In this document: in pieces, positions 7,889 through 16,496 of the stretch
Position numbering within the stretch: the first letter of the stretch is position 1
Layout of the letters: each line of letters begins with the position of its first letter
From: Ferrimicrobium sp.
GTDB lineage: Bacteria; Actinomycetota; Acidimicrobiia; Acidimicrobiales; Acidimicrobiaceae
Length of the DNA: 64,000 nt
Reading direction: 5' to 3'
Assembly: GCF_027364955.1 (NCBI RefSeq)
Contig: NZ_DAHXOI010000003.1
Coordinates: 140,109-204,108, forward strand
Program-made: the position numbers and the translations under genes
The notes under the pieces: generated by a model
The model's database searches: none
What the model was told of the DNA's origin: nothing
What the model saw: the letters and a program-made list of their open reading frames with translations, nothing else

Positions 7889-8656
7889 ATGCGGTTCGCA
7901 ACCTGGAACGTTAATTCACTCCGAGCTCGACGCGAGTTGGTTGCTCAGTGGCTCCTCGCACAGCAACCGGACATCCTTTGCCTGCAAGAGACCAAGGTCA
8001 AGGACGCGGAGTTTCCGGAGGATCTCTTCGCAGAGGTCGACTACCACGTTGCCCACTGGGGAGTTTCGGCTTGGAATGGGGTTGCGCTGGTTACCCGTGA
8101 ACCAGTCGAGCAGCTTGGCCTCGGGATCGTTGACGACGCTGAAGAGGCGCGCTGTATCGCCGGAATCGTCGGGGGTATCAGAGTATTCTCGGTCTATGTT
8201 CCCAATGGTCGCTCCCTCGATGACCCCCACTATGTCTACAAGTTGGAGTGGCTCGAGTTGCTTCGCCAACGTGTGGCGGAGGAGCTGCAGCGGGGTCCAG
8301 TGATCATTGCGGGGGATTTCAACATCGCCCCCACCGATGCAGATGTCTATGACCCAGCCGCTCTCGAGGGCGCCACTCACGTGAGTGAACCCGAACGCAT
8401 GGCCCTACAACGGCTGCTCGATCTTGGGTTGGTCGATTGCGGGGCGATTCACCCCTCCGATGAACCCAGCTTCACGTGGTGGGACTATCGCCAAGGGGCT
8501 TTTCGGCGTGGCATGGGTATGCGTATTGATCTGGTTCTGGCATCGGAGTCACTGGAGCAGAGAGTGCGTTCCGTGGCGGTCGATCGAGTAGCGCGCGCTG
8601 CGACCAAACCATCGGACCACGCACCGCTGGTGGTGGAGTTCGAGGATCACGACTAG
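7889..8656 (+). CDS. xthA: Exodeoxyribonuclease III (AP endonuclease)
   Basis: 255 residues from ATG 7889; the frame is open further upstream but overlaps fabZ there. It belongs to the endonuclease/exonuclease/phosphatase fold. The motifs are ATWNVNSLRAR, LCLQETK (metal Glu), AGDFNIAP (catalytic Asp/Asn), RIDLVLAS and a C-terminal SDHAPL (catalytic His). It cleaves abasic sites and removes 3' blocks during base excision repair. Its stop codon overlaps the stop of the convergent uvrD2-like helicase by 4 nt, leaving no room for a terminator. Confidence 0.94.
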   Translation: MRFATWNVNSLRARRELVAQWLLAQQPDILCLQETKVKDAEFPEDLFAEVDYHVAHWGVSAWNGVALVTREPVEQLGLGIVDDAEEARCIAGIVGGIRVFSVYVPNGRSLDDPHYVYKLEWLELLRQRVAEELQRGPVIIAGDFNIAPTDADVYDPAALEGATHVSEPERMALQRLLDLGLVDCGAIHPSDEPSFTWWDYRQGAFRRGMGMRIDLVLASESLEQRVRSVAVDRVARAATKPSDHAPLVVEFEDHD

Positions 8657-10503
8657 CGGATCCGAAGGAACTCTCCCCACAGACGATCGATGAGTTCGGG
8701 CGACTCCCTCAGGAGCGGGGTACTCACGAGGGCGGCGACCGATTCCCTGTCGGAGGGGCGTAGGCGAGCGAGTCTGCGAACGTCGGCGTCTGAGAGGACG
8801 AGATAGGAGGACAACTGACGCTCCTTGGCGACGGTGACGCGCCAACGATCCAATCGGGTTGCGATGGAGGGTTGGGCCTGCGAGTGGGAGATCTGTGTCT
8901 GGGGCTCAACCTGCTTGGTGTCGAGGTGGGCGAGTAGGGTCGACGGTCCGCGACTGGGTTTTGACCAACTGATGGTGAGCGAGTCGGTCGCTCTCGTCAT
9001 CGCCACATAGAGGAGCCGTCGCTCTTCAGCGAGTGCGTTCGAAGAGAGCCCGTGGCGGGAAGGATAACTCTTCTCGCCGATGCCAATCAGGTGTACATGG
9101 TGCCATTGGAGCCCCTTGGCGCGATGGAAGGTGGTGATGCTCACTGCATCGACTCCCTTGATCTGGAGTCCGCGCAGCAGCTCTTCGAGGGCAAGATAAT
9201 CTGACCTGGGGTCCTGCCTTCGGAGCTCGTTGGCCACTTCAAGGAGTATGCGTAGGTTGGGGGTACGAGTCGGTGTTGAGGAGAGGAGCGCCTCTTCAAC
9301 CGTGTCACAGATCTCTGTGATCTGGAGGCGTTCGGTGCGCGCGCTTCGCATCAGTGCGATCACCTCTGGGGCTGAGGCAAGTGGGGTCAGTCCGAGGACA
9401 CTGTGGGGGATATCGAAACGGCGAAAGGCCTCCTCGATGGGGGATAGTTGGCGAATGGTTCGCGCGAGGATGGCCATTGAGGAGTAGGGGATGCCGCGAT
9501 GGGCCAGCTCCACCACCGCCCTGGCGGCACGTAACCCCTCCGCGGCCACCGAGTCTGTCCCGATAAGGCTGGGGAGCTGACCCCCCTGACGGTGAGCCAG
9601 CATGCTGATTCGCCGATCGTCACTGGCGACAGGGGAGGCTGCTGCGACAAGTGCGGCGGTGCTGCGATAGTTGGTGGAGAGGGTGAGGTGGGTGAGTGCT
9701 GGGATGCGGCTCGGAAGCTGCGCCATCAGTGCCGGATCCGATCCGTTCCAGCCATAGATCGCTTGGTTCGGATCTCCGACGACGGTGAGTCCTGAGAGGT
9801 TATTGCCCATCCATCTCTCAATGAGGCGAAGCTGGAGGGGGTTGACGTCTTGGAACTCATCGATGTAGACCCAGCGAGCCTGGAGGCGGAGGGCTTGTCC
9901 GACCCCGTCATCGCGTGCGACGAGTTCGGTGGCGATACGTAGGACGTCGGTAAGGTCCATGAGGCGCTGTCGCGCCTTGGCGCGTTCGAGAGCCATGAAG
10001 ACAGCGATGAGTTCATCAGGGTTCGGCACTTCGATGAGGGTTGGGTTGGCCTCGAGACTCTCGGCGTCATGGCCGAGCGCGCGAAGACGGTCGATCTCAG
10101 ACATGACGCTACGACGGCGAGCCTCGGAGAGTCGCAACCCGAGGTCGGTCAGGAGTGTCGTTGTGTCACCGATGAGATGCGGTAGCGGCCTGCCCAGCAT
10201 CGCTGAACCCTCACGAACCAACCCAAGGGCATGGGAATGAAAGGTGCCACAGGCTGGTGGTGGCCCGTCGAGGAGTCGATAGAGACGACGTGCGATCTCC
10301 CATGCGGCGGCCCTCGTAAAGCTGATCGCTACCGTCTGAGAGCTGCGGTTCGCTTGCGTGGCGATCTGGTAGGCGATTCTGTGGGTGATCACACGAGTCT
10401 TGCCTGAGCCGGCACCAGCAACGATGAGCGCCGGCGCAGCAGCCATGACCGCCTCGCGTTGCTCGGTGCTCAGACCCTCAAGGAGTTGTTCTGGGTTTGG
10501 CAT
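8653..10503 (-). CDS. uvrD2: UvrD/Rep superfamily 1 helicase with HRDC-like C-terminus (UvrD2 type)
   Basis: 616 residues. Motif I AGAGSGKT is near residues 29-36; motif II is YIDEFQDVN; further motifs include GDPNQAIYGWNG, FHRAKGLQWHHV and LLYVAMTRA. It is shorter than PcrA/UvrD (about 720 residues), with reduced accessory subdomains. The last 70 residues (TRLDRWRVTVAKERQ, VLSDADVRRLARLRP) resemble an HRDC domain, the hallmark of actinobacterial UvrD2. It is a probable 3'-5' DNA helicase in repair. It lies 3 nt downstream of the radical SAM gene, so it probably shares its mRNA with the radical SAM/ATP-grasp pair. Confidence 0.88.
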   Translation of the reverse strand: MPNPEQLLEGLSTEQREAVMAAAPALIVAGAGSGKTRVITHRIAYQIATQANRSSQTVAISFTRAAAWEIARRLYRLLDGPPPACGTFHSHALGLVREGSAMLGRPLPHLIGDTTTLLTDLGLRLSEARRRSVMSEIDRLRALGHDAESLEANPTLIEVPNPDELIAVFMALERAKARQRLMDLTDVLRIATELVARDDGVGQALRLQARWVYIDEFQDVNPLQLRLIERWMGNNLSGLTVVGDPNQAIYGWNGSDPALMAQLPSRIPALTHLTLSTNYRSTAALVAAASPVASDDRRISMLAHRQGGQLPSLIGTDSVAAEGLRAARAVVELAHRGIPYSSMAILARTIRQLSPIEEAFRRFDIPHSVLGLTPLASAPEVIALMRSARTERLQITEICDTVEEALLSSTPTRTPNLRILLEVANELRRQDPRSDYLALEELLRGLQIKGVDAVSITTFHRAKGLQWHHVHLIGIGEKSYPSRHGLSSNALAEERRLLYVAMTRATDSLTISWSKPSRGPSTLLAHLDTKQVEPQTQISHSQAQPSIATRLDRWRVTVAKERQLSSYLVLSDADVRRLARLRPSDRESVAALVSTPLLRESPELIDRLWGEFLRIR

Positions 10504-10506
10504 CGG

Positions 10507-11868
10507 CTACCGTGGCTGCGCGGGGGCGGCACAGCAGAACCAAGGTTCGCTCATGATGGCGGTGCTTGGTGCACGTACTCGTGGGGTTGGTGCGCTCGGC
10601 GTGGGCAATCCATTGGCCTCATAGGTGGCAGCGTAGATTTGAGTGAACGTTGTGCCAAAGCTATCCTCACCGGCTTGAGCGGCAAGCTGGTACAGTCGAT
10701 CACGCAGATAGGGTAGGCGCTCATCGTGGTAGCGGACGGTGTAACCCATGACTCGGGCGTCGTAGGGACCAAAATCCGTGTCATTGACTGGCAGTAGGGA
10801 GTTGGTTGGCGTGAGCAGTTCGATCGAGTACTGGATCGGTTCAACCACCTCAACCAAGTCAGAATCGACGATGAAGTCAACGATGTCAACGAGGTCACGC
10901 ATCGTGGTCCAGGGGGTAAATGGCACAAAGGTCGGATGCAGAGCGATGCCGTTGGCATAGAGGAGATCTCTCGCCACTGGCACATCGGCGCCAGTGTGGC
11001 CCTTGTCCAGGTGGCTGAGAACGTCATCGTTCAGGCTCTCTACGGCGGAGATGACAAAGTTGACGTGACTCGCTGCCAACGTTGGGATGAGGTCGCGGTG
11101 GCGTAGGATTTCAGCGATTTTGGTGGTGATGTCGAAGGTGACCCATGGTGCCTTCTCGGCCAAGGTGGCGAGCACCTTCAAGGAGTGCTTGGGGGCGTTC
11201 AAAAAGTCCGGATCACCAAAGCTGAGATGCTGTGCCCCAGCTTCGATCTGCGCGAGGCCATCCGTGATGACCGCCTCCGCATCGTTGATGGCAATTCTTC
11301 CGTTCCAGGTGGCAGCCACCGGGCAGTGAAGACACCGGTGTCGACAGCCAACCGAGGTCTCAAGATAGCCGGTCACAAGGTCGTGACCGGCGATACTGAC
11401 ACTGCGATAGCTATCGAGTGGCATGAGCGGTGTTCGATTGACACGATAGGTTCGCCGATTGGTCGCCTTAGCGGATTGGGCTGCGATTTGAGCATGGGCA
11501 TCGCCGGAAGCGGATTGCACTAGCGTAGCGAGCTCGGCGGCGGTCGCCCGGTCCAGCCAGAGGGCCATCGGTGGATGCTGGAGCGACTCTCTCAACACCG
11601 TCGCATAGAGCCCAACGACGATCAGTTGGCGTTCTGGCTGATCGGGTTCGAGGGAGGCAAGGAGATCTCTGGCGACGAGTGCGCCGGTGAGCATTGGTGC
11701 GGTGAGGATCACGCGTGAGGCATGGCTGATGGCCTCCACGGCGACCGTTAGCGGTACTTTCGACATGTCGAGAACCTCAAGACGCCCTTCACCCAACTCT
11801 GCGGCGACCTCGGCGGCAAGCTGTGGCTGGTGGCCGAGTTCGTACGTGGAGATGAAGAGTACCGACAT
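10507..11868 (-). CDS. Radical SAM protein of the CUAEP/CCAEP-tail type
   Basis: 453 residues. The N-terminal 100 residues start SVLFISTYELGHQP and resemble a cobalamin-binding-like Rossmann domain. The radical SAM core has Cys175-x3-Cys179-x2-Cys182 for the 4Fe-4S cluster, then a THLSFGDPDF-like region (QHLSFGDPDFLN) and FVPFTPWTT. The C-terminus ends EPWFCCAAPAQPR, with vicinal Cys445-Cys446. From memory this matches the family named after its CUAEP or CCAEP tail, in which the first cysteine can be selenocysteine; here it reads Cys-Cys-Ala-Ala-Pro encoded by TGC TGT. The reaction is unknown. It follows the ATP-grasp gene by 37 nt and precedes the helicase by 3 nt. Confidence 0.8.
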   Translation of the reverse strand: MSVLFISTYELGHQPQLAAEVAAELGEGRLEVLDMSKVPLTVAVEAISHASRVILTAPMLTGALVARDLLASLEPDQPERQLIVVGLYATVLRESLQHPPMALWLDRATAAELATLVQSASGDAHAQIAAQSAKATNRRTYRVNRTPLMPLDSYRSVSIAGHDLVTGYLETSVGCRHRCLHCPVAATWNGRIAINDAEAVITDGLAQIEAGAQHLSFGDPDFLNAPKHSLKVLATLAEKAPWVTFDITTKIAEILRHRDLIPTLAASHVNFVISAVESLNDDVLSHLDKGHTGADVPVARDLLYANGIALHPTFVPFTPWTTMRDLVDIVDFIVDSDLVEVVEPIQYSIELLTPTNSLLPVNDTDFGPYDARVMGYTVRYHDERLPYLRDRLYQLAAQAGEDSFGTTFTQIYAATYEANGLPTPSAPTPRVRAPSTAIMSEPWFCCAAPAQPR

Positions 11869-11905
11869 GAGATCAGTCTACTGGGGCAGGGCTATTGGGC
11901 TGGGT

Positions 11906-13123
11906 CTACTGGGTTGGGTCAATCACGATTTTGAGTTGCGCGCTCGCCTCGGAAAGGGCATGTTGCACGCTCGCATGGCTCAGCCCTTCTGCGAAAATAA
12001 AGCCGAGGTAGCGATCGGTCAACGGCGGTGGATAGACCTTGGTCCCTGGGTTGACGGTGATCTCGAGGCCTGTGACACCGCTGGTTGCGAGCGCTGTATC
12101 CAGACCGATGACCTCGCGAAATATACCCCTCGTTGGTGTAGGTATCATGTAGATGCCTACCGACCGGTTGCGACGTTTGATGGGGCTCGTATCCCCAAGA
12201 GCGCGCCGCAAAATGATGTCCTCAAGGCGCTGACCGTCGCCGAAGCGAATCGCCGCGGAGCAACGGCCGCCGATCGATCGAGGGGCGAGTTCGAGAATGG
12301 TTGCACGCCCCTTGGCGAGACGCAATTCAGCGTGGACAGGAGTGTCCGCCAGCCCGAGGGCACGAGCGCCGCGCTCCACAGCGCTCGTGAGTTCGCGCTG
12401 TTGGGCCGGCGTGAGCTTGGCTGGTCCCAGGTAGGTCGACTCCCAGAAGTAGGGGCCTTCGCCGATGTCGGGTTTGGCAAAGATCATGAGGACCTCGAGA
12501 TCCTCACCGTTGAGGATACCTTCGACGGCGAACTCGGGCCCTTCGACGTAGCTTTCGAGGAGCAGCGGCGTACTCGGATCGATGACCTCATTGAGGATCT
12601 CCAGATCCTGGTTAAGCGTTGCGCTGTTGACCCGGATGACACCGCGTGATGCTGTTTCCCTTGGGGGCTTTGCGATGAAGCGTTCCCCGAGATCTGCGAC
12701 GAGGTCATCGATTGCCTTGGTATCGAGCTGCGAAAGTGCCTCCAGCGTCGTCACGATGTGCTTGGGTTGGCTGAGTTCAGCTTCGTCGAGAGCTCTCCGT
12801 AAGGTGAGCTTGTCGACGGCACGCTCGACGGCTTGAGCTCGGTGGACGGTGAGGCCGAGTCGATCACTGAGGACCGCAGCGAGGCGGGTGGAGGGTTCAT
12901 CGATGCCAATAATGAGCGTCGGTGCGAGGTCGAAGAGTCGGTCGACGAGTAATGCTAACTCCTGAGCGTCTGGTGGCATCGTGCTTACATGAAGACTTGC
13001 ATCTCCCAGGGGCAGACTTGCGTCAGTGAGCAAGGTAAGCCGTTGTGTGGTGCGCGCCCCCGCCTGTAAAAAGGCATCTGCACGATAGCTCTCGGCTGGC
13101 ACGACGAGGACGATGTGTTGCAT
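11906..13123 (-). CDS. ATP-grasp carboxylate-amine/thiol ligase-like protein
   Basis: 405 residues, first gene of the minus-strand unit. Residues 1-115 form a Rossmann-like pre-ATP-grasp domain (IVLVVPAESYRADAFL). Residues 116-310 are an ATP-grasp domain with FIAKPPRETASRGV, LLESYVEGPEFAVEG, VHAELRLA and a metal-binding TILELAPRSIGGRCS segment. A C-terminal domain follows. ATP-grasp enzymes join a carboxylate to an amine or thiol through an acyl-phosphate. It resembles the BL00235/CarB-like group but the substrate is unknown. Pairing with the radical SAM gene suggests a shared small-molecule or peptide product. The upstream region is divergent from the NifU-like gene. Confidence 0.82.
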   Translation of the reverse strand: MQHIVLVVPAESYRADAFLQAGARTTQRLTLLTDASLPLGDASLHVSTMPPDAQELALLVDRLFDLAPTLIIGIDEPSTRLAAVLSDRLGLTVHRAQAVERAVDKLTLRRALDEAELSQPKHIVTTLEALSQLDTKAIDDLVADLGERFIAKPPRETASRGVIRVNSATLNQDLEILNEVIDPSTPLLLESYVEGPEFAVEGILNGEDLEVLMIFAKPDIGEGPYFWESTYLGPAKLTPAQQRELTSAVERGARALGLADTPVHAELRLAKGRATILELAPRSIGGRCSAAIRFGDGQRLEDIILRRALGDTSPIKRRNRSVGIYMIPTPTRGIFREVIGLDTALATSGVTGLEITVNPGTKVYPPPLTDRYLGFIFAEGLSHASVQHALSEASAQLKIVIDPTQ

Positions 13124-13240
13124 GTGTCTAGAATGGTACTACGAACGATAGTGATTGCGTTCAACGCGACGGGTCGGCGCTCATGTGTTTGGCTGTTTCG
13201 TCGTGGAGAGACCACTTCAAAGAAGTGAGGAATGGGAGCG

Positions 13241-13858
13241 ATGAGCGATTTTCGGGTAACAGATGCGGCGGTAGGAGTGGTGTTGGAGGCGTTGGCCGAC
13301 GAGGGCTCGTCTGAGACACTCGCACTTTGGGTCGAGGTCGCTGGTAATGACGGAACGTCGTTCATGTACGATGTGTATTTCCAGGAGTTAGCCCAGGTTG
13401 ATCCTGAAGATTTGCAGCTGCGTTTTGGTGAGCTCAATGTGGTCATTCCCCGGGACTCTATCTCACGACTCGCAGGAGCAACCATGGAGGTCGGTAGCGA
13501 TGGCGAGCTGGCAATCACGAACCCTAACACACCAACCCCTGAGGCCACCGACCTTCCTGACCTGGGTCCGGACGCGCTCGCCAATGATCTCGCCTTGCGG
13601 GTCAACGCCATCCTTGAGGAACAGGTGAATCCAGCGATTGCCGCCCATGGTGGTTATGCCGAGCTGGTGGGGGTCGTTGAAGAGCGTGCCTATGTGTTGA
13701 TGGGCGGAGGTTGCCAAGGTTGTGGCTTGGCGGCCATGACCCTGTCACAAGGTATCGCCACGGCGATTCAGGATGCGGTTCCAGAGATTATCGACGTCGT
13801 TGATGTCACCAACCATGCCGCTGGTAACAATCCCTACTATCAGCCTGCCAAGAAGTAA
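13241..13858 (+). CDS. NifU/NfuA-type Fe-S cluster carrier
   Basis: 205 residues from ATG 13241 (an alternative in-frame ATG lies at 13232; GTGAGG at 13222 favours 13241). Residues 1-95 resemble an A-type (HesB/IscA-like) carrier fold but lack the usual cysteines. Residues 115-195 are a NifU C-terminal domain (LEEQVNPAIAAHGGYAEL) with the cluster-binding GGGCQGCG C-x2-C motif. This architecture matches NfuA, which transfers 4Fe-4S clusters to target enzymes. Its position divergent from a radical SAM gene is suggestive but not proof of a link. Confidence 0.88.
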   Translation: MSDFRVTDAAVGVVLEALADEGSSETLALWVEVAGNDGTSFMYDVYFQELAQVDPEDLQLRFGELNVVIPRDSISRLAGATMEVGSDGELAITNPNTPTPEATDLPDLGPDALANDLALRVNAILEEQVNPAIAAHGGYAELVGVVEERAYVLMGGGCQGCGLAAMTLSQGIATAIQDAVPEIIDVVDVTNHAAGNNPYYQPAKK

Positions 13859-14230
13859 GCGCCCAGGTAACAAGAGGGCGTCGCAGGCAGGTTTGGTTGA
13901 GGTCGTAGACGGGTTTGGCTTTCCGAGCCTGGCGCATGACGATGCCACCTTGGGTTCTTTGAACGCGGCAACCGGTAGATCAGGTGCCAGCGTGGTGGTG
14001 CCCAGGTTGTAGAGGCATCGAATCTGGCTCCCTGCAGCGATCGGTCGACGGTGCGACAGAGATTCATTGGCGGGCCGCCTGAGGACAATCGCGGTAATCG
14101 AACCTGTGCTCCTCTTTGGCGTCGCTTGATCTTAGCTACCGTGCGGGAGATGGGTCCGTACAGACCTTCGTCATTTGGCTGCTTGGATTTACGAAGGTTG
14201 CGCGAGGAGGCAAAGACGACGCTAGTGCAT
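13859..14230. other. Intergenic stretch, possibly decayed sequence
   Basis: No supported gene. A 144-codon minus frame and two short plus frames cross it, but none shows a recognisable domain or ribosome-binding site. The length and lack of regulatory structure suggest degraded coding sequence. Confidence 0.35.
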
Positions 14231-14232
14231 GC

Positions 14233-14260
14233 AAAACACCCCGCCGGTATCGGCGGGGTG
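14233..14260 (-). terminator. Rho-independent terminator of the yceI-family gene
   Basis: A perfect 10-bp stem CACCCCGCCG/CGGCGGGGTG (14237-14246 and 14251-14260) with a GTAT loop is followed, on the minus strand, by TTTT (14236-14233). It lies 38 bp beyond the stop codon of the YceI-family gene. Confidence 0.85.
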
Positions 14261-14297
14261 CAGTACGTTTTCAATCAGTGGTGCTCGTCGTTGGCGA

Positions 14298-14852
14298 TTA
14301 GGCCTTGACGAGTTCGGCCTCTAGATTGATGGTTATCTTGTCTCCAACGACGACACCACCACCGTCTACTGCCGCGTTCCACTCGATACCAAAGTCTTTC
14401 CGGGAGAGTTCGCCGGTAGCACTAAAGCCAGTGCGGACACCGCCGTAGGGGTCGGCTTGTGTTCCATTGAACTCGAGGTCAAGTTCAATGGGCTTGGTGA
14501 CCCCTCGGATGGTGAGGTTCCCAAGCAGCTTCCAGTCGTCCCCGTTTGGTCGGATTGCGGTGGAGGCGAATTCTATGGTTGGGTACTTGTCGGACTCGAA
14601 GAAGTCAGCGCTTCGAAGGTGGTTATCACGCGCCTCGTCGCGGGTCGTGATGGAGCCGGCTTCGATCGAAGCGGTGACGGAACTCTTGGTGACATCCTCA
14701 TCAATGGTGACACTCGCGGTGAACTTCTCAAAATGGCCACGAACCTTTGAGACCATGAGATGTCGAACGGTGAACTCTACGCTCGAATGGGCGGCGTCGA
14801 GGTTCCACACCCCTGGCTCGATCCCAAGATCCTTTGCTGACGTAGTTGCCAT
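14298..14852 (-). CDS. YceI family lipocalin-like protein
   Basis: 184 residues, whole-length YceI domain: GVWNLDAAHSSVEFTVRHLMVSKVRGHF at the start, then ITTRDEARDNHLRSADFF and FSATGELSRKDFGIEWN. YceI proteins form an extended beta-barrel that binds long isoprenoid or amide ligands. No signal peptide is present, so it is probably cytoplasmic. A good AAAGGAAG ribosome-binding site precedes the ATG. It is divergent from a MarR-family gene, a common arrangement that implies MarR control. A strong terminator follows. Confidence 0.92.
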   Translation of the reverse strand: MATTSAKDLGIEPGVWNLDAAHSSVEFTVRHLMVSKVRGHFEKFTASVTIDEDVTKSSVTASIEAGSITTRDEARDNHLRSADFFESDKYPTIEFASTAIRPNGDDWKLLGNLTIRGVTKPIELDLEFNGTQADPYGGVRTGFSATGELSRKDFGIEWNAAVDGGGVVVGDKITINLEAELVKA

Positions 14853-14925
14853 GTCTTCTTCCTTTCGCTTGTCGGTTAGACTGTCAGTTCAATTGTAGAC
14901 GAAATAATTGCGGGTGCAACCATTT
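14853..14925. promoter_or_regulatory. Divergent promoter/operator region, yceI-marR
   Basis: The short AT-rich gap between the divergent genes contains CAATT-N11-AATTG (14891-14911 region), a plausible MarR-type operator. Promoter boxes cannot be assigned with certainty. Confidence 0.4.
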
Positions 14926-15402
14926 ATGCGAGAGTGTGCGAATTCATCAGTCCACGCAGTGACCCTGAAAGCTTTCAGGTCGCTGCTTGGCACCCATGCC
15001 CGACTGTTGTGGCAGCTCGATCTTGAACTCAATGAACGCCATGGGTTGAGTTTTGCAGACTTTGAGGTCATGTTGCATCTGCAGGCCGCTGTAGGTGGAG
15101 AGCTGCGTCTCTCTGAACTTGCACAACTCGCCTTGTTGTCGCGCAGTGCGCTTTCGCGAAGAGTGGATTCCCTCGTCGCTCAGGGTTGGGTTTTGCGCCG
15201 TAGCTGTCCTACTGACCGCCGAGGAACCTTTGCGGTGCTCACGGAGTTAGGCAGAGAAAAGCTCAAGGAGTCGGTTCCGACCCATGATGAGGTTTTAACA
15301 CAGATGTTGACCAACCGACTCAATGTGGGGGAATTGGACTCGCTAGGGGCGATGCTCGATCGAGTTGTTGCACGACAAGAGGAGCTTCGTCAACAGGAGT
15401 AG
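14926..15402 (+). CDS. MarR family transcriptional regulator
   Basis: 158 residues from ATG 14926 (an in-frame TTG at 14908 would add six residues; neither has a clear Shine-Dalgarno). The winged helix-turn-helix is evident in LRLSELAQLALLSRSALSRRVDSLVAQGWVLRRSCPTDRRGTFAVLTELGR, including the DRR wing signature. It probably represses the divergent yceI gene and itself in response to a phenolic, lipid or oxidative signal. The inducer cannot be told from sequence. Confidence 0.87.
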   Translation: MRECANSSVHAVTLKAFRSLLGTHARLLWQLDLELNERHGLSFADFEVMLHLQAAVGGELRLSELAQLALLSRSALSRRVDSLVAQGWVLRRSCPTDRRGTFAVLTELGREKLKESVPTHDEVLTQMLTNRLNVGELDSLGAMLDRVVARQEELRQQE

Positions 15403-15570
15403 CCCAGGGCTTTGGCAGCAGAGGCCGGTCGCCGGGCAACTGCGACGCTTCGCCACGCCGGTCGCCACGCCTATTCGGTGATTGCAAGGCTGCGTCGCTG
15501 GCCATGTTCTCCACCAGCGGATGAGGGGAGACTGGTGGCGTTAGTTCGAATCGTTCTTGCAGGACCGGAG

Positions 15571-15602
15571 CCCTTGTACTGCGCCGAAACCCTTGTACTG
15601 CG
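15571..15602. repeat. Short direct repeat downstream of marR
   Basis: CCCTTGTACTGCG occurs twice (15571-15583 and 15590-15602) in the non-coding gap between the marR-family gene and the convergent phosphatase. The remainder of the gap (15403-15658) shows no gene. Confidence 0.7.
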
Positions 15603-15658
15603 ATGTTGCGTTGCGTTTGGCGGCCGAGGTTGACCGGCTGACTCGCTGGTGCGTGAGC

Positions 15659-16408
15659 TCAAGCTGGTGGCATCGTGAAGGTCTCATGAAACCTGGCGAG
15701 AAGGTCGGGTTTGAGACCAAGTTCGATGAGGTAGTTAGTGACTGAGCCATAGCTGGTGTTGAGGAAGTCGAGGGTCTTCTCGGCAGTCTCTGGAGTCGAG
15801 GCCACCACCGTTGCGGGGAGAGTTTTCCAGCTTGCTCTGTCGATGTCGGGATCGTCTGCGTCGAGCACGCGGCGCAGTGCATACTGGGTGAGTGCGTAGT
15901 CGGCCGCGATCTGGGCATCTGGAACCTGTGCCATGGACAACGTTAACATCGCCACGATACCGGTCCTATCTTTCCCTGCAGCACAATGAAAGAGAAGCGG
16001 CCAGTTATCGGAGTTCAAGATGACCGCCATCGCTTCGCTGAGCGAGTCCGGTCGACTTGTCAGAATCGCTCGATACACCTGGGCAAGGTAGTCAGGGTCT
16101 AGGCGGTCGAGGTCGGATTCGACGGAGACATCGATGAGGGGTAAATGGAGGAGGCGCCGACCCTTGGCCGACTCAAGATAGCCCTGTTCTTGGCGTTCCT
16201 CGTTCGATCGGAGATCGATCACGGTTTTGAGATCCAGGTTTTCGAACAACTGGTTTCTCGACGCATCGGAGAGGCGAAAGAACGCCTCCGATCTGAAGAG
16301 GAGACCGCTACGAGTGACGAGTCCATCTACCGTTGGATAACCACCGAGTTCTCGGAGGTTATAGAGGCCGTCCCAGGGGAGGAACTGGCTGGGTAGGTCA
16401 GTGGTCAT
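15659..16408 (-). CDS. Tyrosine/dual-specificity protein phosphatase, PtpB type
   Basis: 249 residues. The N-terminal NLRELGGYPTVDG and RSGLLFRSEAF segments and the P-loop HCAAGKDRTG (Cys nucleophile, Arg at C+5, Asp-Arg of the HCxxGKDR signature) identify the family that includes mycobacterial PtpB. It hydrolyses phosphotyrosine, phosphoserine or phosphoinositide. No signal peptide is visible. It lies 88 bp downstream of the pilin gene on the same strand, with a strong hairpin between them, so it is probably transcribed separately. Confidence 0.9.
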   Translation of the reverse strand: MTTDLPSQFLPWDGLYNLRELGGYPTVDGLVTRSGLLFRSEAFFRLSDASRNQLFENLDLKTVIDLRSNEERQEQGYLESAKGRRLLHLPLIDVSVESDLDRLDPDYLAQVYRAILTSRPDSLSEAMAVILNSDNWPLLFHCAAGKDRTGIVAMLTLSMAQVPDAQIAADYALTQYALRRVLDADDPDIDRASWKTLPATVVASTPETAEKTLDFLNTSYGSVTNYLIELGLKPDLLARFHETFTMPPA

Positions 16409-16421
16409 GGTTCCATGTTAG

Positions 16422-16454
16422 AGGCCGACCCCCTCAGATCGAGGAGGTCGGCCT
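16422..16454 (-). terminator. Strong hairpin after the pilin gene
   Basis: AGGCCGACC (16422-16430) pairs perfectly with GGTCGGCCT (16446-16454). The stem continues inward through CCTC/GAGG after one mismatch, leaving a 5-nt loop. No T-run follows. The position downstream of the pilin gene and upstream of the phosphatase suggests a terminator or mRNA-stabilising structure. Confidence 0.55.
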
Positions 16455-16496
16455 GATGGTTTCATCAGAAGTGGTGAGCCAACAGGTGTTATCGGC

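Noticed and set aside
10531..10536. Selenocysteine in the radical SAM tail
   Set aside because: The two tail residues are encoded by TGC TGT on the minus strand, so both are cysteine.
13840..14274. 144-codon minus frame between the NifU-like and yceI genes
   Set aside because: It runs through the yceI terminator and into the NifU-like 3' end, with no domain resemblance.
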